A stretch of DNA of 64,000 bases from Epiperipatus broadwayi (taxonomy: Eukaryota; Onychophora; Udeonychophora; Euonychophora; Peripatidae): positions 3,307,351-3,371,350 of the forward strand of contig JAQFVV010000021.1 of the NCBI GenBank assembly GCA_028023455.1, written 5' to 3'. Position 1 is the stretch's first letter, and each line of letters opens with the position of its first letter. Both the position numbers and the translations under genes were made by a program. Positions 12,673 to 24,659 of this stretch are shown here, piece after piece. The notes beneath the pieces were generated by a model. That model was not told the DNA's origin. It did not search any database and was given only the letters and a program-made list of their open reading frames with translations.

Positions 12673-13734
12673 CCTTTCAAGGCTTTAGTTGACAAAGATT
12701 ACTGGGATAATCGAAAGTGCTCCTAAGTGGATAAAAAATTTTAATTATTTAGTTACTGTATTTACAAATATTCAATTTTATATATATATATATAAAGGCC
12801 TGTCTAGAAATCTGTAGTTAAAAGAGAAAACTGTATTTAACAGACTATTCAAGTACTAAATAGAAAGAGTTTATATTTTTACTTTCTTTCTTTATTATTT
12901 TAATCCTAAAAATCATTAAATATTCATTTACAGACCAATGATTGGGTGAATATCAGGAATAAGCACAGTGAGTTCTAGGAACTTGAAAAAAATCCGTTTC
13001 ATCCATTCCTTGTTCCAATCCATGTAGTTTATATGGTGAGTGAAGGTAATAACCATTAACACCTGAGCCTATTTATATATGTCTGTGCTTAATATATATA
13101 TATATGGATAACAATGGGTTGTGATATAATTTGAAAAACGGGTTTTATTGACTCTGTAAATATCCTTATTGTGATCAACTACAATAATGAAAAACACCAT
13201 ATCATCTTTATCATTACATACTAATAGTGATTCATCTAAATACTAATAAGGTTTATCAAGCTAGACAAATTACCCAACTGAAATTGTACAGACCAGAGAA
13301 TTAGCCCGGAAAGTCTCATTACCATATAAGATTGAGCATAGACCTAATAATATATTCTACTTTAATGTATTGAACTTCTTGATAGATAAGAAATTCTTTC
13401 TGCTTGCAAACTATTAATATAAATAATTTCATAAAACTTTTATAAATATAATAACATACATTTAACACATATTCCAAAATAGTATCATTAATGGGTATTG
13501 TATAAAGAATGTATTATGCAAAAGTCAAAGTATACATGATTTGTTTACTATTTCTGGTATGCACAATGCAAGATTAATCATGAGATTTGGATGAAAAATG
13601 AGGTTGTGTTTTTTACATCATAAATCATGAATGAAGATGAAGAACTGTCCTAATAGGTGTTTAACAATGTTCAAGTCAATTACTTCACTTAGTATCCACG
13701 TGTTGAAGAAGTTGTGTTTCTACTGTCAATCATT

Positions 13735-14475
13735 AAAACAGGCAAAACTCTCCATATGTATTGCCACTCAGTGCAAGACAGAGTAATAAATGGATGCCAG
13801 AAGGCTTGTGCATAAAGACCCCATCTAGTGCCTACTCATCCAATAACCCCAGACTAGTTTCTGGCTTGTGGTCTTTGTCAGTGAGGAGCCTTGAATCTGA
13901 GAGCACTGCACCTAGATCTTAGGATCTAATGCAACCCTCCAGCAGCCACCTTTTATCTCTACTTAATTACAATACTATGAGTCTTAAATTGAAAACACTA
14001 ATATTTTCAATCCAAGCTCATTAGCTTACATAGTCATATAGGTCTGAACTCATTTCAGTCCCTATACATTTTGGTGTCTTTAGTTTATTGGCTTAAAACC
14101 AATCCTTCCTAATAGGATAGTGATGGCTATGGTCATTAAAAAACCAAAAACACCAAAATGTATAGGTACTGAACTAAGTTTAGACCTATATGACTAGGTA
14201 AGCTAATGAGCTTGGATTGAAAATATTATAGTGTTTTCAATTTAAGACTCATAGTTTTGTAGTTAAATAGAGATAAAAGGTGGCTGCTGGAGGGTTGCAT
14301 TAGGTCCTAAGATCTAGGTGCAGTGCTGTCAGATCTAAGACTCCTCACTTATGGAGGCCACAAGCCAGAAACTAGTCTGGGGATATTGGATGAGTAAGCA
14401 CAAGCCTTCTGGCATCCACTGATTACTCTGGCTTGCACTGAGTGGCAATATGTATGGAGTGTTTCACCTGTTATA
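13735..14475. mobile_element. Long inverted repeat element, family B (arms about 340 bp)
   Basis: The left arm 13735-14083 and right arm 14143-14475 are near-complementary along their length. The arms start and end with CAGGCAAAACTCTCCATA and a degenerate reverse complement. The central spacer (about 60 bp) contains 'ttattggcttaaaaccaat', itself a small palindrome. There is no ORF of note. The right arm is duplicated again downstream (next entry). A short deletion derivative is at 19477-19642. Confidence 0.8.
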
Positions 14476-14499
14476 AACAAGCATAAGAAATGGTGATCA

Positions 14500-14960
14500 T
14501 GTGATGTTTATTGGCTTAAAACCAATGCTGCCTAATAGAATAGTGATGGCTATGATTATTAAAAACCAAAGACACCAAAATGTATAGGTACTGAACTGAG
14601 TTCAGACCTATATTACTATGTAAGCTAATGAGCTTGGATTGAAAATATTATAGTGTTTTCAATTTAAGATTCATAGTTTTATAATTAAGTAGAGATAAAA
14701 GGTAGCTGCTACATAGTTGCATTAGATCCTAAGATCTAGGTGCAGTGCTCTCAAATACAAGGCTCCTCACTGATGAAAGTCAGAAACTAGTCTGGGGATA
14801 TTGGATGAGTAGGCACTAGATGGGGATTTTATGCACAAGCCTTCTGGCATCCATTGATTACTCTGACTTGCACTGAGTTGCAATGCATGGAGAGTTTTTC
14901 CTGTTTTAATAACAGTTATAAGCAAGCAAAAGAAATGGTGATATGTGATGTTTACTGTCA
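14500..14960. repeat. Direct duplicate of the family B spacer and right arm
   Basis: From 'ttattggcttaaaaccaatg' at about 14501 to 'ggagagtttttcctgttttaa' near 14908, and on through 'agcaagcaaaagaaatggtg', this segment repeats 14086-14500 in direct orientation with modest divergence. The locus is therefore left arm (inverted), right arm, right arm. A 64-aa minus-strand frame here is only the repeat read through and is not a gene. Confidence 0.8.
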
Positions 14961-17300
14961 ATCATCCTGAAAATGTTTTTGATCTTAAAAAAACAAAAGA
15001 CAGTTATTAGTTTTATAAAAAAAAAAATACTGTGTTTTTAACATCAACTATTTCTCAGACCACAGCTTTGTGCGACTTTTATCATTTTTCAAAAATCAAG
15101 TTTGTACTCAAAAGAATCCATTATTGACCTTAAAAATTGTAAAAGGCAAAGAAGTCCATCAATATTTTACTGCAAATGGTAAGTAAACAAATAATCATAT
15201 AATCAATTGCTTGTGAAGTTCTGTGATGTTTAAGAATTCTATTGGCAGATTGAACCCAAAACTTCCTGAAGGTACATTAGAACAATTTTTTTTTAGTTAT
15301 TTAGCTCAGAAGCTATCCAAGAACATTTAGCCTTTTAGTTTATAATTGCATTACTACACTAAACTGCTATTCATATTGCAATAGATTTTGTAATAATAGC
15401 ATAATTCATAAATCATATTTTAACTCAAAAAATTACTTAGAAAAAATTATTGTCATTTAGTAGTAATTAGTAATTTCTTGGGAACATCAAAAAGCAAAAG
15501 TTATCTCTGTTTATATGGATATATCTTTTTCTTTTTATTCTTTATTATAATAACAATATATGAAAATATTAAATTTAATATATAAATATACATGTAAGTG
15601 TGTGTATAATTCATAGTATTAACATATTTACATAACATATTTACATTTCAATTGGATCACACTTGCTATCAACAGAATGATGAATGTTATAAAAAAAAAC
15701 TGGTATATAGGCATTGTAAGCTTTGATGTATAGCAAGATTAGAGATTTAACTAATAGAAAACAAGAACAGAAAATTTTAAACCTATAATGGTGGAACTGG
15801 AACAATAATAGTTTATAGGGTCATTGTGTTTGTTGATGCAATATGGTCTTTTAAGGGTCTCAGTGGTCTCTCTGATCTAACTTTGGGGGAGTGTCATATC
15901 TGAATAGGTGCCTGATGCTTGAGAAATTTATAATTCATATCCATAGCATAAAGTGAGAATAGCATAAAGTGAGAATGCCAATGATTTATGTAATGGGTCA
16001 TAATATAGATCTCTCAAACACCAGGACTCTATCCAGATATAGCACTTTTGATCAATTTAATGTAAAAAAAGCCATTGAGATTTTTTAAAAGGTCAGATTG
16101 TATCAACAAATGTGTTCATACATATAAACTACTTTCCATTTGAAAGAATTTTTTAAAACCCATTAACAAAATCTGAATAGCTTATTATTTTTCTTACCTT
16201 TTATCATTCCAAAAAATTTTTTTAATTTTTGGTTCTTGTTTTCGATTCACTGAAATTATCTTATTTTATATCAATGATTGTAGTGACTCTACAACATTTT
16301 ATAACATTCATTATCCATTTGATAGGTAGTACTTTAAATTATATATGGATGATGCCAGATATATATTAAATACTAATGATTGATAGGGATATAACAAAAG
16401 GAGGGGGTTATTTACAGGTTCATTTAAATGATTCTATTGTAATATTGCTTGTAAATCGTCTCATAATGTTTTCAGATTTGGTTGTCTTTTCTATATATAT
16501 AAGGTGTGTGTGTGTGTAAAAAATTGTGCGTGCATATACAAATATGCATTGATGAAGTAATCTTTAATTGTAAATATTAAATCTAAAAGATTATTTTCAT
16601 TAATACATACTATTAAATAAAAAATGTATCATAGGAGGTTCGAGCATTAGAAGTGACAGCTGGGACACATTTTCCAAAACCTGCCAGTCTACCATTGCAC
16701 TGAACCACACCTGGTGTCATACTATTAATATATATGAAAATGAGTGTTGTCTACTATTTTTCATCAACTGATTTGTTATTAAATCAAGAATATATGGGGG
16801 GGGGGGATGACCATTACGAACAGTGCATGTTTATTCATAGCATCGTGCTACGTTTATTTATAAGTGTGTGTGTTTTCTCACAAATATCAAGAGTTGGGCT
16901 CAGGAAAAGTTGGTAGTTTTCTCCCTCAGTTTGGAAAAGTACAAAAAAAAATAATAATGCAAAACTGTTTGTAAATTACTTATTTAATTAATTATAGAGT
17001 GATCCTGAATCTTGGTAAAAAATATGCAAAAAAAAAGGAACTTCTGAGCGAAGTTTTTAATTTTTATTTTAGGTAAATGAGAAATTCCCAGTAAGATTAG
17101 ACATTTGATAAGAATCCAGATACTTTTATTTATATGAAAGATAAAAAAAAGTATTTTTGATTGCACACTAAATTGTTATGGAGAATGTTATGCAGAAATA
17201 AACGCAGACTTATTGTTGGCATTGAAGGCATTTGTTTCTATATAAAAAAACAGAGGCATAATTATATAGTGTGCCGGATGAAAGATTTTAATTTCATATA
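14961..17300. other. AT-rich stretch without recognisable gene
   Basis: No gene supported. It contains a short G run at about 16797-16806 and a small (TG)n tract near 16507. The phrase 'ttcgagcattagaagtgaca' at 16640 resembles the 'agtttgagcactg' repeat seen at 24.1, 26.2 and 47.0 kb, probably a fragment of an old SINE. Confidence 0.45.
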
Positions 17301-17349
17301 TCAATCTATTCTGATACAGAGGGCGCCACCAGACCACTACGTGTCTGGA

Positions 17350-19110
17350 AAATTTATTTACTGTGATCAGAATAGATGATGATGATGGTTTGCGCCGACT
17401 AGACTCAGGGAGAAACAAGAGATCTTAAATTGTTTAGACAATTGAGACAAAAAGCACAAAGACAAACGTCAGCCAAATTAAGTTTAAACATATTTAATAA
17501 AATTTTATTCAGAGAAGAATAACTTATAAGAAAAGTTTATAAGTTAACAAATAGGATTAGCTCAGGCGTGTACCAGAAAGACTAAATGCAATGCTCTGGC
17601 AGATCTACTGATTCTCTAATAGACAAATTAAAAAGGGAGGAAGCAAATTTCATTCAGCAGAGGATTCAATCAAACATTGGTTTTCACTTTCAGATATTTA
17701 AACAATATGTTCTTGAAACAAATCAATGCAACCAGCGCCGACGAGCTTTTTGAGACCCAAAAAAATGTGCTTCGGACTCCGAATGTCAAGTGTCGGTAGA
17801 AGCTGCACCTATTATTACGTTTAAAATAAAGGTGGTTGATTTACCCCAAGAACAACCGAAAAACATGATTGAAAATGAAAGGAAAACAATTAATTCTGGC
17901 GAATCCCAGCCAAATGATTGGCGAAAATTACTCTAAAATTAATAATTAAAGGTCTCAATAAGAGAAAAGTAAATCATTAGAAAACCAGTTACGTCTGCCC
18001 CAGCAATTAAAGAAAATAAACTTACAAACAAATTCTGAGTACACACTCTGATAAATTTAAAGCACACATAATAAATACAAAAATAAATCTATCGGAGAGT
18101 GCACATGAGTACGAAAATATTAGAAGTTTTAAATACTTTAGCAGAATGAAAGTCTCACTCACCTGTAATTTAAAAAGGGATAAATATTATCTTCCTGCTG
18201 ACAACTTATAAAATTACAAAGAAAAACAATTCTAATTTCCGCCTTCAGAGATATAAGAAACGAAATCCCTACCTGCGGGAAATTAGACAATAAAGTCATC
18301 AGCCAAAAGATTTTTGGAGGTTTGCAAAAGTGCAAACACAGTGTTTACAAATTAATTATTGAATAATAAAATAATTACAGGTAAGCATTTAAATATACAT
18401 GACTGCTAAAGCATTTATAAAAAGTGAGGCATAAAAATATAAAACTCATTCGTCACTCTCCAATAAACAAAAATTGAAAGCAACTTGGAATCTTAAAACT
18501 AAGATTCCAAGACACATTGCAAAATATTAGAAATCACAATAAAGATTAAATATGAGTATAAATATTACTTGAGCTTATGAATACAGATTTTTAATTAGAC
18601 TGAGCGGAGATTTAATGAGAATTAATTTACCCTGGGAAGAATAAAAAAGAAAATAGTTACCTGTCAGTAAAAACAATGTTCACATAGAGTGCGCACTATT
18701 ATTTTAGTTCATTTTCAGGTCTTTAGACAGTGGCAAGGTAAAGGTAAAGAGATTCTGGCTTCTTCTAGATGTCTAAGGCATTACTGGAGCAAATTTGGAA
18801 GTTAGGGATCCGTCTTTTGTTAAATTAGCAAGCCATTCTGGTGGTGATAACACTGACAATATTTGTCATTTTGTTGCAAGCAAAAGGATTGAACAACAGC
18901 AAATTTTCTTGAAGAAATTAAATGTCCGAACTGATATAAACTTTCACTTGAGAAACAGCTTGTCTAGTTAAGAATAATTAATAACTAACTTTCCAAATTT
19001 TCAGGGCTATTTATACGTCGCTCCATTTCCCGTGAAACACTTTCCTTGTTGTTGAATTTCTACGCCTTAGGCAGGGCAAATATTAATTTCCCGCTCAATC
19101 TAATCTAAGA
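17350..19110 (-). other. LTR-like or promoter-bearing non-coding block, minus strand (tentative)
   Basis: Base composition is less AT-rich than the flanks. On the minus strand a good TATA box (TATAAATAG, about 19010-19018) lies at one end and overlapping AATAAA signals (about 17490-17505) lie about 1.5 kb downstream. No ORF or known domain is seen between. This could be a long solo LTR (the gypsy element in this window also has very long LTRs) or a non-coding transcript. I found no TG...CA boundaries or target-site duplication. Confidence 0.3.
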
Positions 19111-19476
19111 ATTCTACCCAGGGATTATTGAAATGAAAACAACTACATAAAAATCAAATCTCCACTTTTAGAATTAATTTACAATAATTAAAATAAAAGC
19201 CACAGGAATGTAATTAGCTAGGTTGCTTGTTTTTAATTAATTGATTTAAAGTAAAAACAAGCGGTATATGAAAACTATTTTAAAATAAATCGATAAACAT
19301 TGAAATGATCCGTTTTACATATAAACACGTGTGTATTTTGATACACGTATTCTTTTTAAATAATACTCAAATTTTAAACATTAACGTTTAGTGAAAATTA
19401 AAAGCTTAATAAATTTCTTTTTTTGTAATATCACCATTGAATCGGATTTCAATCCGGTTCAATAGATTAATAAAAT

Positions 19477-19642
19477 CAGGCAAAACTCTCCATACAATAG
19501 TGTCACTCAGTGCAAGTCAAAGTAATCAATGTATGATTTCTAGCATCGATTGATTGCTCTGATTCATCCATTGATTACTCTGGCTTGCACTGAGTGGCAC
19601 TACTATATGGAGAGTTTTGCCTGTTTTAATAATAGTTATGAG
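19477..19642. mobile_element. Family B short deletion derivative
   Basis: Begins CAGGCAAAACTCTCCATA and ends 'tatggagagttttgcctg', a terminal inverted repeat of about 18 bp, then continues inward as 'cactcagtgcaagtcaaagtaatcaa' and its complement. The whole copy is only about 165 bp, so the long arms seen at 13.7-14.5 kb are deleted. Downstream 'agcaagcataagaaatggtgatcatg' matches the tail after the larger copies. Confidence 0.8.
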
Positions 19643-19679
19643 CAAGCATAAGAAATGGTGATCATGTAATGAGTAAAAT

Positions 19680-20600
19680 CACAGAGTTAATGGGATTAAC
19701 AGTATTGAAAATATGCAGAAAAGTGAAAGAAGAATGGCTTGGAAATGGTTCATGTAACTATCATCCATCATCAAAATAATGAATGGAGCAGATGATGAAA
19801 GTCTCAGATATTCTACATTTTATTACAAAGTATCAAATGATTCTCCAAATTTGCATTCAATATCTGCAATCGGAGCAGTAATCCACACTAAGACTAATTT
19901 AAAATATTTCTTAGAAGCATGAGTAATCAACCAGTGATACCAAATGATAGTTCCAAAGAATCACTGACACTTCTAACTTCCATTGAAACTATATATAAAT
20001 GATATACTTTGCTGTTTTATCCATGTATGATTTTGTTTATGAATACACCGACTTATCAGTTTGATCATGTAATCCATAACTGGATGATGAATAAAATATT
20101 ATAAAGATGGTTGTAGAAATGCTGTAAACACTAATAAGTTTTTAAAAGTTAATCCAAATAGAGAGAAGTTTCATATATTATCACATTTATTGTTAAATTT
20201 GATCTTTTTAGTATTTTAATGGTTTTTCTAATGCCACATTGGTCGAGAGTGTCACATCTGAATAGGATCCTGGTATCAGAGAAATCAATATTGTGACCTG
20301 AATTCATCCTAAGACAATTTACAAACAAGATTCTCATAGAATCATCTAAAAACCTGTAAATAATCCTAATCTTTTGTTATGGTTGAACTTTAGCATTGTT
20401 CTAAACCAATGTTTACAGCATCTCTACAACCATCTTTATAATATTCTATTCATCACCCAATTGATGGCTTGGGTGATCATGCTGAAACTTCAGTATATTC
20501 ATAATCAAAATCACACATGGATGAACTCTCAAAATATATTATTTACATCTGTAACCCATAAAAATCTTCATATCAACATATATATATATATATATATGTA
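19680..20600. other. AT-rich stretch without recognisable gene
   Basis: No supported gene. The phrase 'gtgtcacatctgaataggatcctg' (about 20249) recurs in diverged form at about 15892, marking an old dispersed repeat. Small palindromic similarity links 'acagcatctctacaaccatctttataatatt' (20416) with 'aatattataaagatggttgtagaaatgctgt' (20096), an inverted pair about 300 bp apart. Confidence 0.45.
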
Positions 20601-20601
20601 T

Positions 20602-20859
20602 CCATTAGAAACCAGTCAACACTTAGACAATCCCAATATAGATAACAATCAACAATCCTCAAACTGTTGTCAAGGCAACTTTTTTAACTTAAGTACAATA
20701 TAGATTATCAATAATCTCAACTCTTGTCATGGCAACCTTTTTTAACAATAAAGGTGGAATTTTATTTTTATTGTTTAAAAAAAGATTGCCTTGACAACAG
20801 TTTGAGATTGTTGATTATTATCTATATTGGGATTGTCTGTGTTGACTGGTTTGTAATGG
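20602..20859. mobile_element. Foldback/MITE-like hairpin, family A copy 3
   Basis: Begins CCATTAGAAACCAGTCAAC right after a (TA)n tract and ends with the complementary 'gttgactggtttgtaatgg'. The internal arms match copies 1 and 2. The left half again contains a partial internal repeat ('gataacaatcaacaat' and 'gattatcaataatctc'). The right flank 'ttataaacccatttagc' is the complement of the left flank of copy 1. Confidence 0.8.
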
Positions 20860-20869
20860 TTTATAAACC

Positions 20870-21790
20870 CATTTAGCCATGAGCATTATTAGCCATGAGC
20901 ATTATTACTCCTTTTTATACTGATATAATATTAGACATATATATAGCAATGCAATTATTTTGATTTAAGTTCAAAATTGTGGAGAAACAAAAACAATTTT
21001 TAGCTGGATATTTTCAACAAAATGCTCATTTGTGAATATCAGTATCCAAAATCTAGTCTGGGAATTTGATTAGAATTATCAATTGATATCAATTTATTAC
21101 TTACTTGTGTATAAAATAGATGGCTCTAGATTAGAGTGATATATGAGTTAATCAGTTGAGTGTCAGCATGCTAACCTTTAAGGAAAATCATCATTACTAG
21201 TGATGGATATCTTGGAAATTATTTATATATGCTGAGTCTATGTAGTTTATCTTTAAATTTAAGTTTTTTATATACAATAGGATTTGCAATAGTTATATCC
21301 AAAAAGCATTTCATGAGTTTCTTAACCTTACATTTATCATTTAGATTAAGATGATAAAGTCCATTCTACCATTTTATTTTATACTTTTACTTTGCAAGAT
21401 AATCATACCATTCAAATTCCCAGATTATTTTCTGGCTATTGACTTTCATTAATGAAGAACATTTGGTTTCACAAACAAATCTAGCAGTGGATATCTTTAC
21501 TGTTTTTTAATAAGTTTGCTCATTTATATTTTCAAACATCATAAGGTTTTAAACTTGAACCAATTAGCTCTTATGTTAAATGTAAGCTTGGATTCATGTA
21601 ATGCTTTTTTGGTAAAACATCCTTCTGCCCACAGGTTAATGGGAGCTAAAAAATTTATATAATTAAAATCACTATTATAAGTAACTGCTAAAACTGTGGT
21701 AGACCTATATATATACTCAAGAAAGTTAGATTGGGTTCAAAATCATAATAGTGCATCTTTGAATTGTTGTACAGATGTTTAGGCCATATA
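20870..21790. other. AT-rich stretch without recognisable gene
   Basis: I see nothing I can support as a gene, RNA or mobile element. Confidence 0.45.
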
Positions 21791-21796
21791 CGATTG

Positions 21797-22560
21797 GGGT
21801 TAATGGTCTTTCTCTTTCTAATTGCAGATTTTCTGTGTGCTTAATAAATAATCAGAATATTACGTAGTTTCTACATTTTTATTAAAAAGATCTTAAATAT
21901 TAATTCATTGTAAATCACAACATTTCACATAAGTAAGTTTGTGAAAAGAAATAGAGGATTAAATGTGAAGAGAATAATATCTTCACACTCTCAAATCAAG
22001 ATGCTTCAGATTAGGCTATATAAATGAAAATTTAGGTTAAAGATAAGATGGTCGTTCTTATCTTTATAAAGTCCCTATTTTGTGTTGAGATTTGAGAGTT
22101 TCTTCTATAGTCAAAAACTACATCATTTGGCTCTTATACAAACGTTTAAGTTGCATGTGAAAAAGGTTAAAAACCCTTTTTTTTTTCATATTACAGACTC
22201 TTTGAATTTAATAAATAATCAAAATGTTATATTAGTTTCTATATTTCCATTAAAAAGATATCAAATATTAATCATTGTAAATCACAAGATTTCACATGAG
22301 TTAATTTGTTGAAAAGAAATAATGGCTTAAATGTGAAGAGAATAATATCTTCAAGGTCTCAAATCAAGATGCTTCAGATTGACCTATTTAAATAATAATT
22401 TAAGTTAAAACTAAAACAGCCATTCTTATCTTTATAAAGTCCCTATTTTGTGTTGAGGTTTGAGAATTACCTCTATAGTCAAAAACTACATGTTTGACTA
22501 CTACACAAATATTTAAGGCACATGTGAAAAAGGTTAAAAGCCTTTCTCTTCTAAATTTGA
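21797..22560. repeat. Tandem duplication, period about 368 bp
   Basis: Two consecutive units (about 21797-22164 and 22165-22533) align along their length. Each has 'ttaataaataatcaaaat', 'aaatgtgaagagaataat', 'tctttataaagtccctattt' and 'tatagtcaaaaactacat' in the same order, offset by 368 bp, followed by the start of a third unit. Divergence of perhaps 15% and small indels show age. A 76-aa frame in unit 2 is not conserved in unit 1, so it is not coding. Confidence 0.8.
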
Positions 22561-23500
22561 GAATATAAAAGAGGATAACTACTGGATGAAAAAAAATTAA
22601 TCACAGTTCAGGAATTGTAACAATATGACAGATAGCTCAACAATTCTCGTCTGACCAATCCAGATTTACTCTCTAGCTAATACAAGATAGATACACATTT
22701 ACTGTCTATGATTGACTGTCTAGATTAGGTAACAAAGTTTGTCCTATTTGAAAAACAATCCTTAGTCTGTTTGTGACTTAAAAAAATTTTAAAATCACCT
22801 GGTCTGGAATTGAACCCAAATGCTTTTCACTGATGAAAACAATAACCTGAAAATAGTTTGGTTTTTGACTGACTATTTTCTTCTCATTATTTGCTTACAA
22901 TAGATAGCATTAGATTCTAGAAATAGAGTGAATCAATGCTGTTAATGCAAACTACTCCATAAATTATTTTTTGTTTCTTTCAATTTTTGTTTTCAACATA
23001 CCCATCATTATTTATATTTTACTTATTTATTTTAAAATATAAAAATGAAGTAATATTTTAAAACAAATTAAAAATATATTTTCCCATTCAGAGATGATTT
23101 AGAGGATGATTAGGGAAGGTGGTCAAGTAAATTCAAATTTCAGACAAACATCAAAAAATATTAAATAAGATTAAAATAGCAAATTGTTTATATTGCTAGT
23201 CACATGATTATTATATTTTCTTATAATTCCAACAATTGCATAATATGGCATTAAATGTAGTCACTGCACGTTACAAAAAAATGGTTAACTGCTTGAAAGG
23301 TCATGTGATATGCAAGCAACAGAAGCTTCCGGTTTTAGCTTTTGATTCCAGAATTCATGTGTTAAATCACGTGAGCCATTAATAAATTCCGTCATACTAT
23401 TTTTCTTTATATAAATTGTTATCTTTAGTCGGGAATATATACGAACACAAACATGTGTACATATGTTTTATAATATGTTTATTAATAATACATAAAAACA
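22561..23500. other. AT-rich stretch without recognisable gene
   Basis: Nothing identified. Confidence 0.45.
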
Positions 23501-23529
23501 AATATATTTTCGCATTTACAATATTTATT

Positions 23530-24070
23530 TAGTTGTATTCTGCCTGCTACTGCATGCTAGGTATAGCTCCTAGTTCTAGCGTGAACTACGAAAGAAGGAA
23601 TTGCACATGTTCTTATAATTTTCCTACCACTTCTAGCTATACAGTGATAGCCTGCCTTCTATCTGCGCTTAACAGCTTGCCTTATGTTAGCATTTTGTTT
23701 TAAGCTTCCAGTCCTGAATGTGGACATGCCTAGCTGCATCAACCATTTTACTTAACAGCTATTGTCTGTGGAACATAGTGTCTATATTTCAGATCTGGAA
23801 CAATAGTTCCCTCTTAGATGTGTAGACTGTCATTCAACTATGTGACAGTTATTGACTGGAGAATGTGTGTATAGTGCTGTTCAGCTATATAACTAGTTCT
23901 CAGCCCTTTTCCTCCAAGTGGACTGGCTATTAATTGTCACATTCCCACCCCCAATGGAAACACTCTGATTCAGTAAGCATCATTCCCTATTGATTCATTC
24001 TTTCCACTGGATATGCATTATCTATCTGTATATGCATTGGTCCTTGGCAATAAATAATCTAGAGAAGATG
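23530..24070 (+). other. LTR-like block, plus strand (tentative)
   Basis: Less AT-rich than the surroundings, with a TATATAA box at about 23896 and an AATAAA at about 24049, around 150 bp apart. It is non-coding and starts around 'tgtattctgcctgc'. This order (U3-like, TATA, poly-A signal) is what a solo LTR would show. No duplicate copy or target-site duplication was found in the window. Confidence 0.25.
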
Positions 24071-24145
24071 GAATCTGGACTAGTCTATTATTTGAAGATG
24101 AGATATGATATAAATGTTATGACTCAATAAATAAGTAATTGAATC

Positions 24146-24255
24146 GCTTATTTTTTAGAAGTTCATAAGAAGTTTCAGCACTGAAAATGCCAAAAACTGT
24201 ACCCCAATACATGAACTTCAACACAAGTATCTGCTATTTTACCATTACACTAAAT
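24146..24255. repeat. Fragment of an old dispersed SINE-like repeat
   Basis: 'cgcttattttttagaagttc' followed by 'ataagaagtttcagcactg' matches in order the segments at 26205-26320 and, in reverse complement, 46985-47105 ('agaagtttgagcactg' core, then a line of short conserved words such as 'acttcaac' and 'accattac'). The arrangement resembles an ancient tRNA-derived SINE but A and B boxes are not clear. Confidence 0.45.
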
Positions 24256-24469
24256 TGCAATAACAAATGTTTAATATTTTTTTCACATAATTTTTTTATT
24301 TTTCATGAAAACAACAATCTTTTAAGTCTATAAACATTAAAAGTTGGCAGAAGCCTACCCCTCCACCCTTTTGCTTAGGGGTTTCCCCGCGCTCTTGTTG
24401 CAAATTGGTATCAGTTTTCATAGACTTATTATGTTAAGATTTGTAGAGGTCCCTACTGTCGTTTTTCAG

Positions 24470-24555
24470 GTGGGCCGGCAGGCGGAGGCCGGGGGGCCGG
24501 CGGGGCGGGGCCGGGGGGGGCGCGGCGGGGGGCGGGGGGGGGGGGCGGGGGGCCG

Positions 24556-24612
<57 letters not shown>

Positions 24613-24614
24613 CA
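24470..24614. other. Extreme GC / poly-G tract, probable sequencing or assembly artefact
   Basis: A block of about 140 bp is almost only G and C in an otherwise strongly AT-rich window, ending in an uninterrupted run of 50 G (24558-24607). The edges are abrupt. Two frames here (poly-Gly on plus, poly-Pro on minus) are consequences of composition and not genes. Long G runs are typical of no-signal calls in two-colour sequencing or of a collapsed or misassembled GC repeat. A true G-quadruplex repeat is less likely. Confidence 0.75.
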
Positions 24615-24659
24615 TGGTCTTAAGGTTATAGCCTTAATATACATAGACTTAATTAAATT

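Larger units (their letters stand above)
11342..12777. mobile_element. Penelope-type GIY-YIG element between inverted arms, interrupted by a TTAA element
   Basis: A left arm (about 11342-11465) and a right arm (about 12662-12777) are reverse complements over some 115-125 bp with few differences. The main one is an extra 'attttgatt'-like insertion in the left arm. Both ends border TA-rich tracts. Between the arms lies a plus-strand GIY-YIG nuclease reading frame (next entry), cut by an 850-bp piggyBac-like insertion. Without the insertion the unit is about 580 bp. Penelope-like elements are known for terminal repeats in unusual orientations, which fits, but an inverted-repeat DNA element that captured a GIY-YIG frame is also possible. 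Sequence like the outer left flank (11285-11340) recurs at about 35625-35700. Confidence 0.65.

Noticed and set aside
13735-14960. CRISPR-like or satellite array
   Set aside because: Only three long arms in mixed orientation, with no regular short repeat-spacer pattern.
14767-14961. 64-aa minus-strand frame
   Set aside because: Lies wholly in the family B repeat arm and is not open in the sister arms.
24344-24644. Poly-Gly (plus) and poly-Pro (minus) open frames
   Set aside because: They arise only from the G homopolymer tract, which is probably artefactual.
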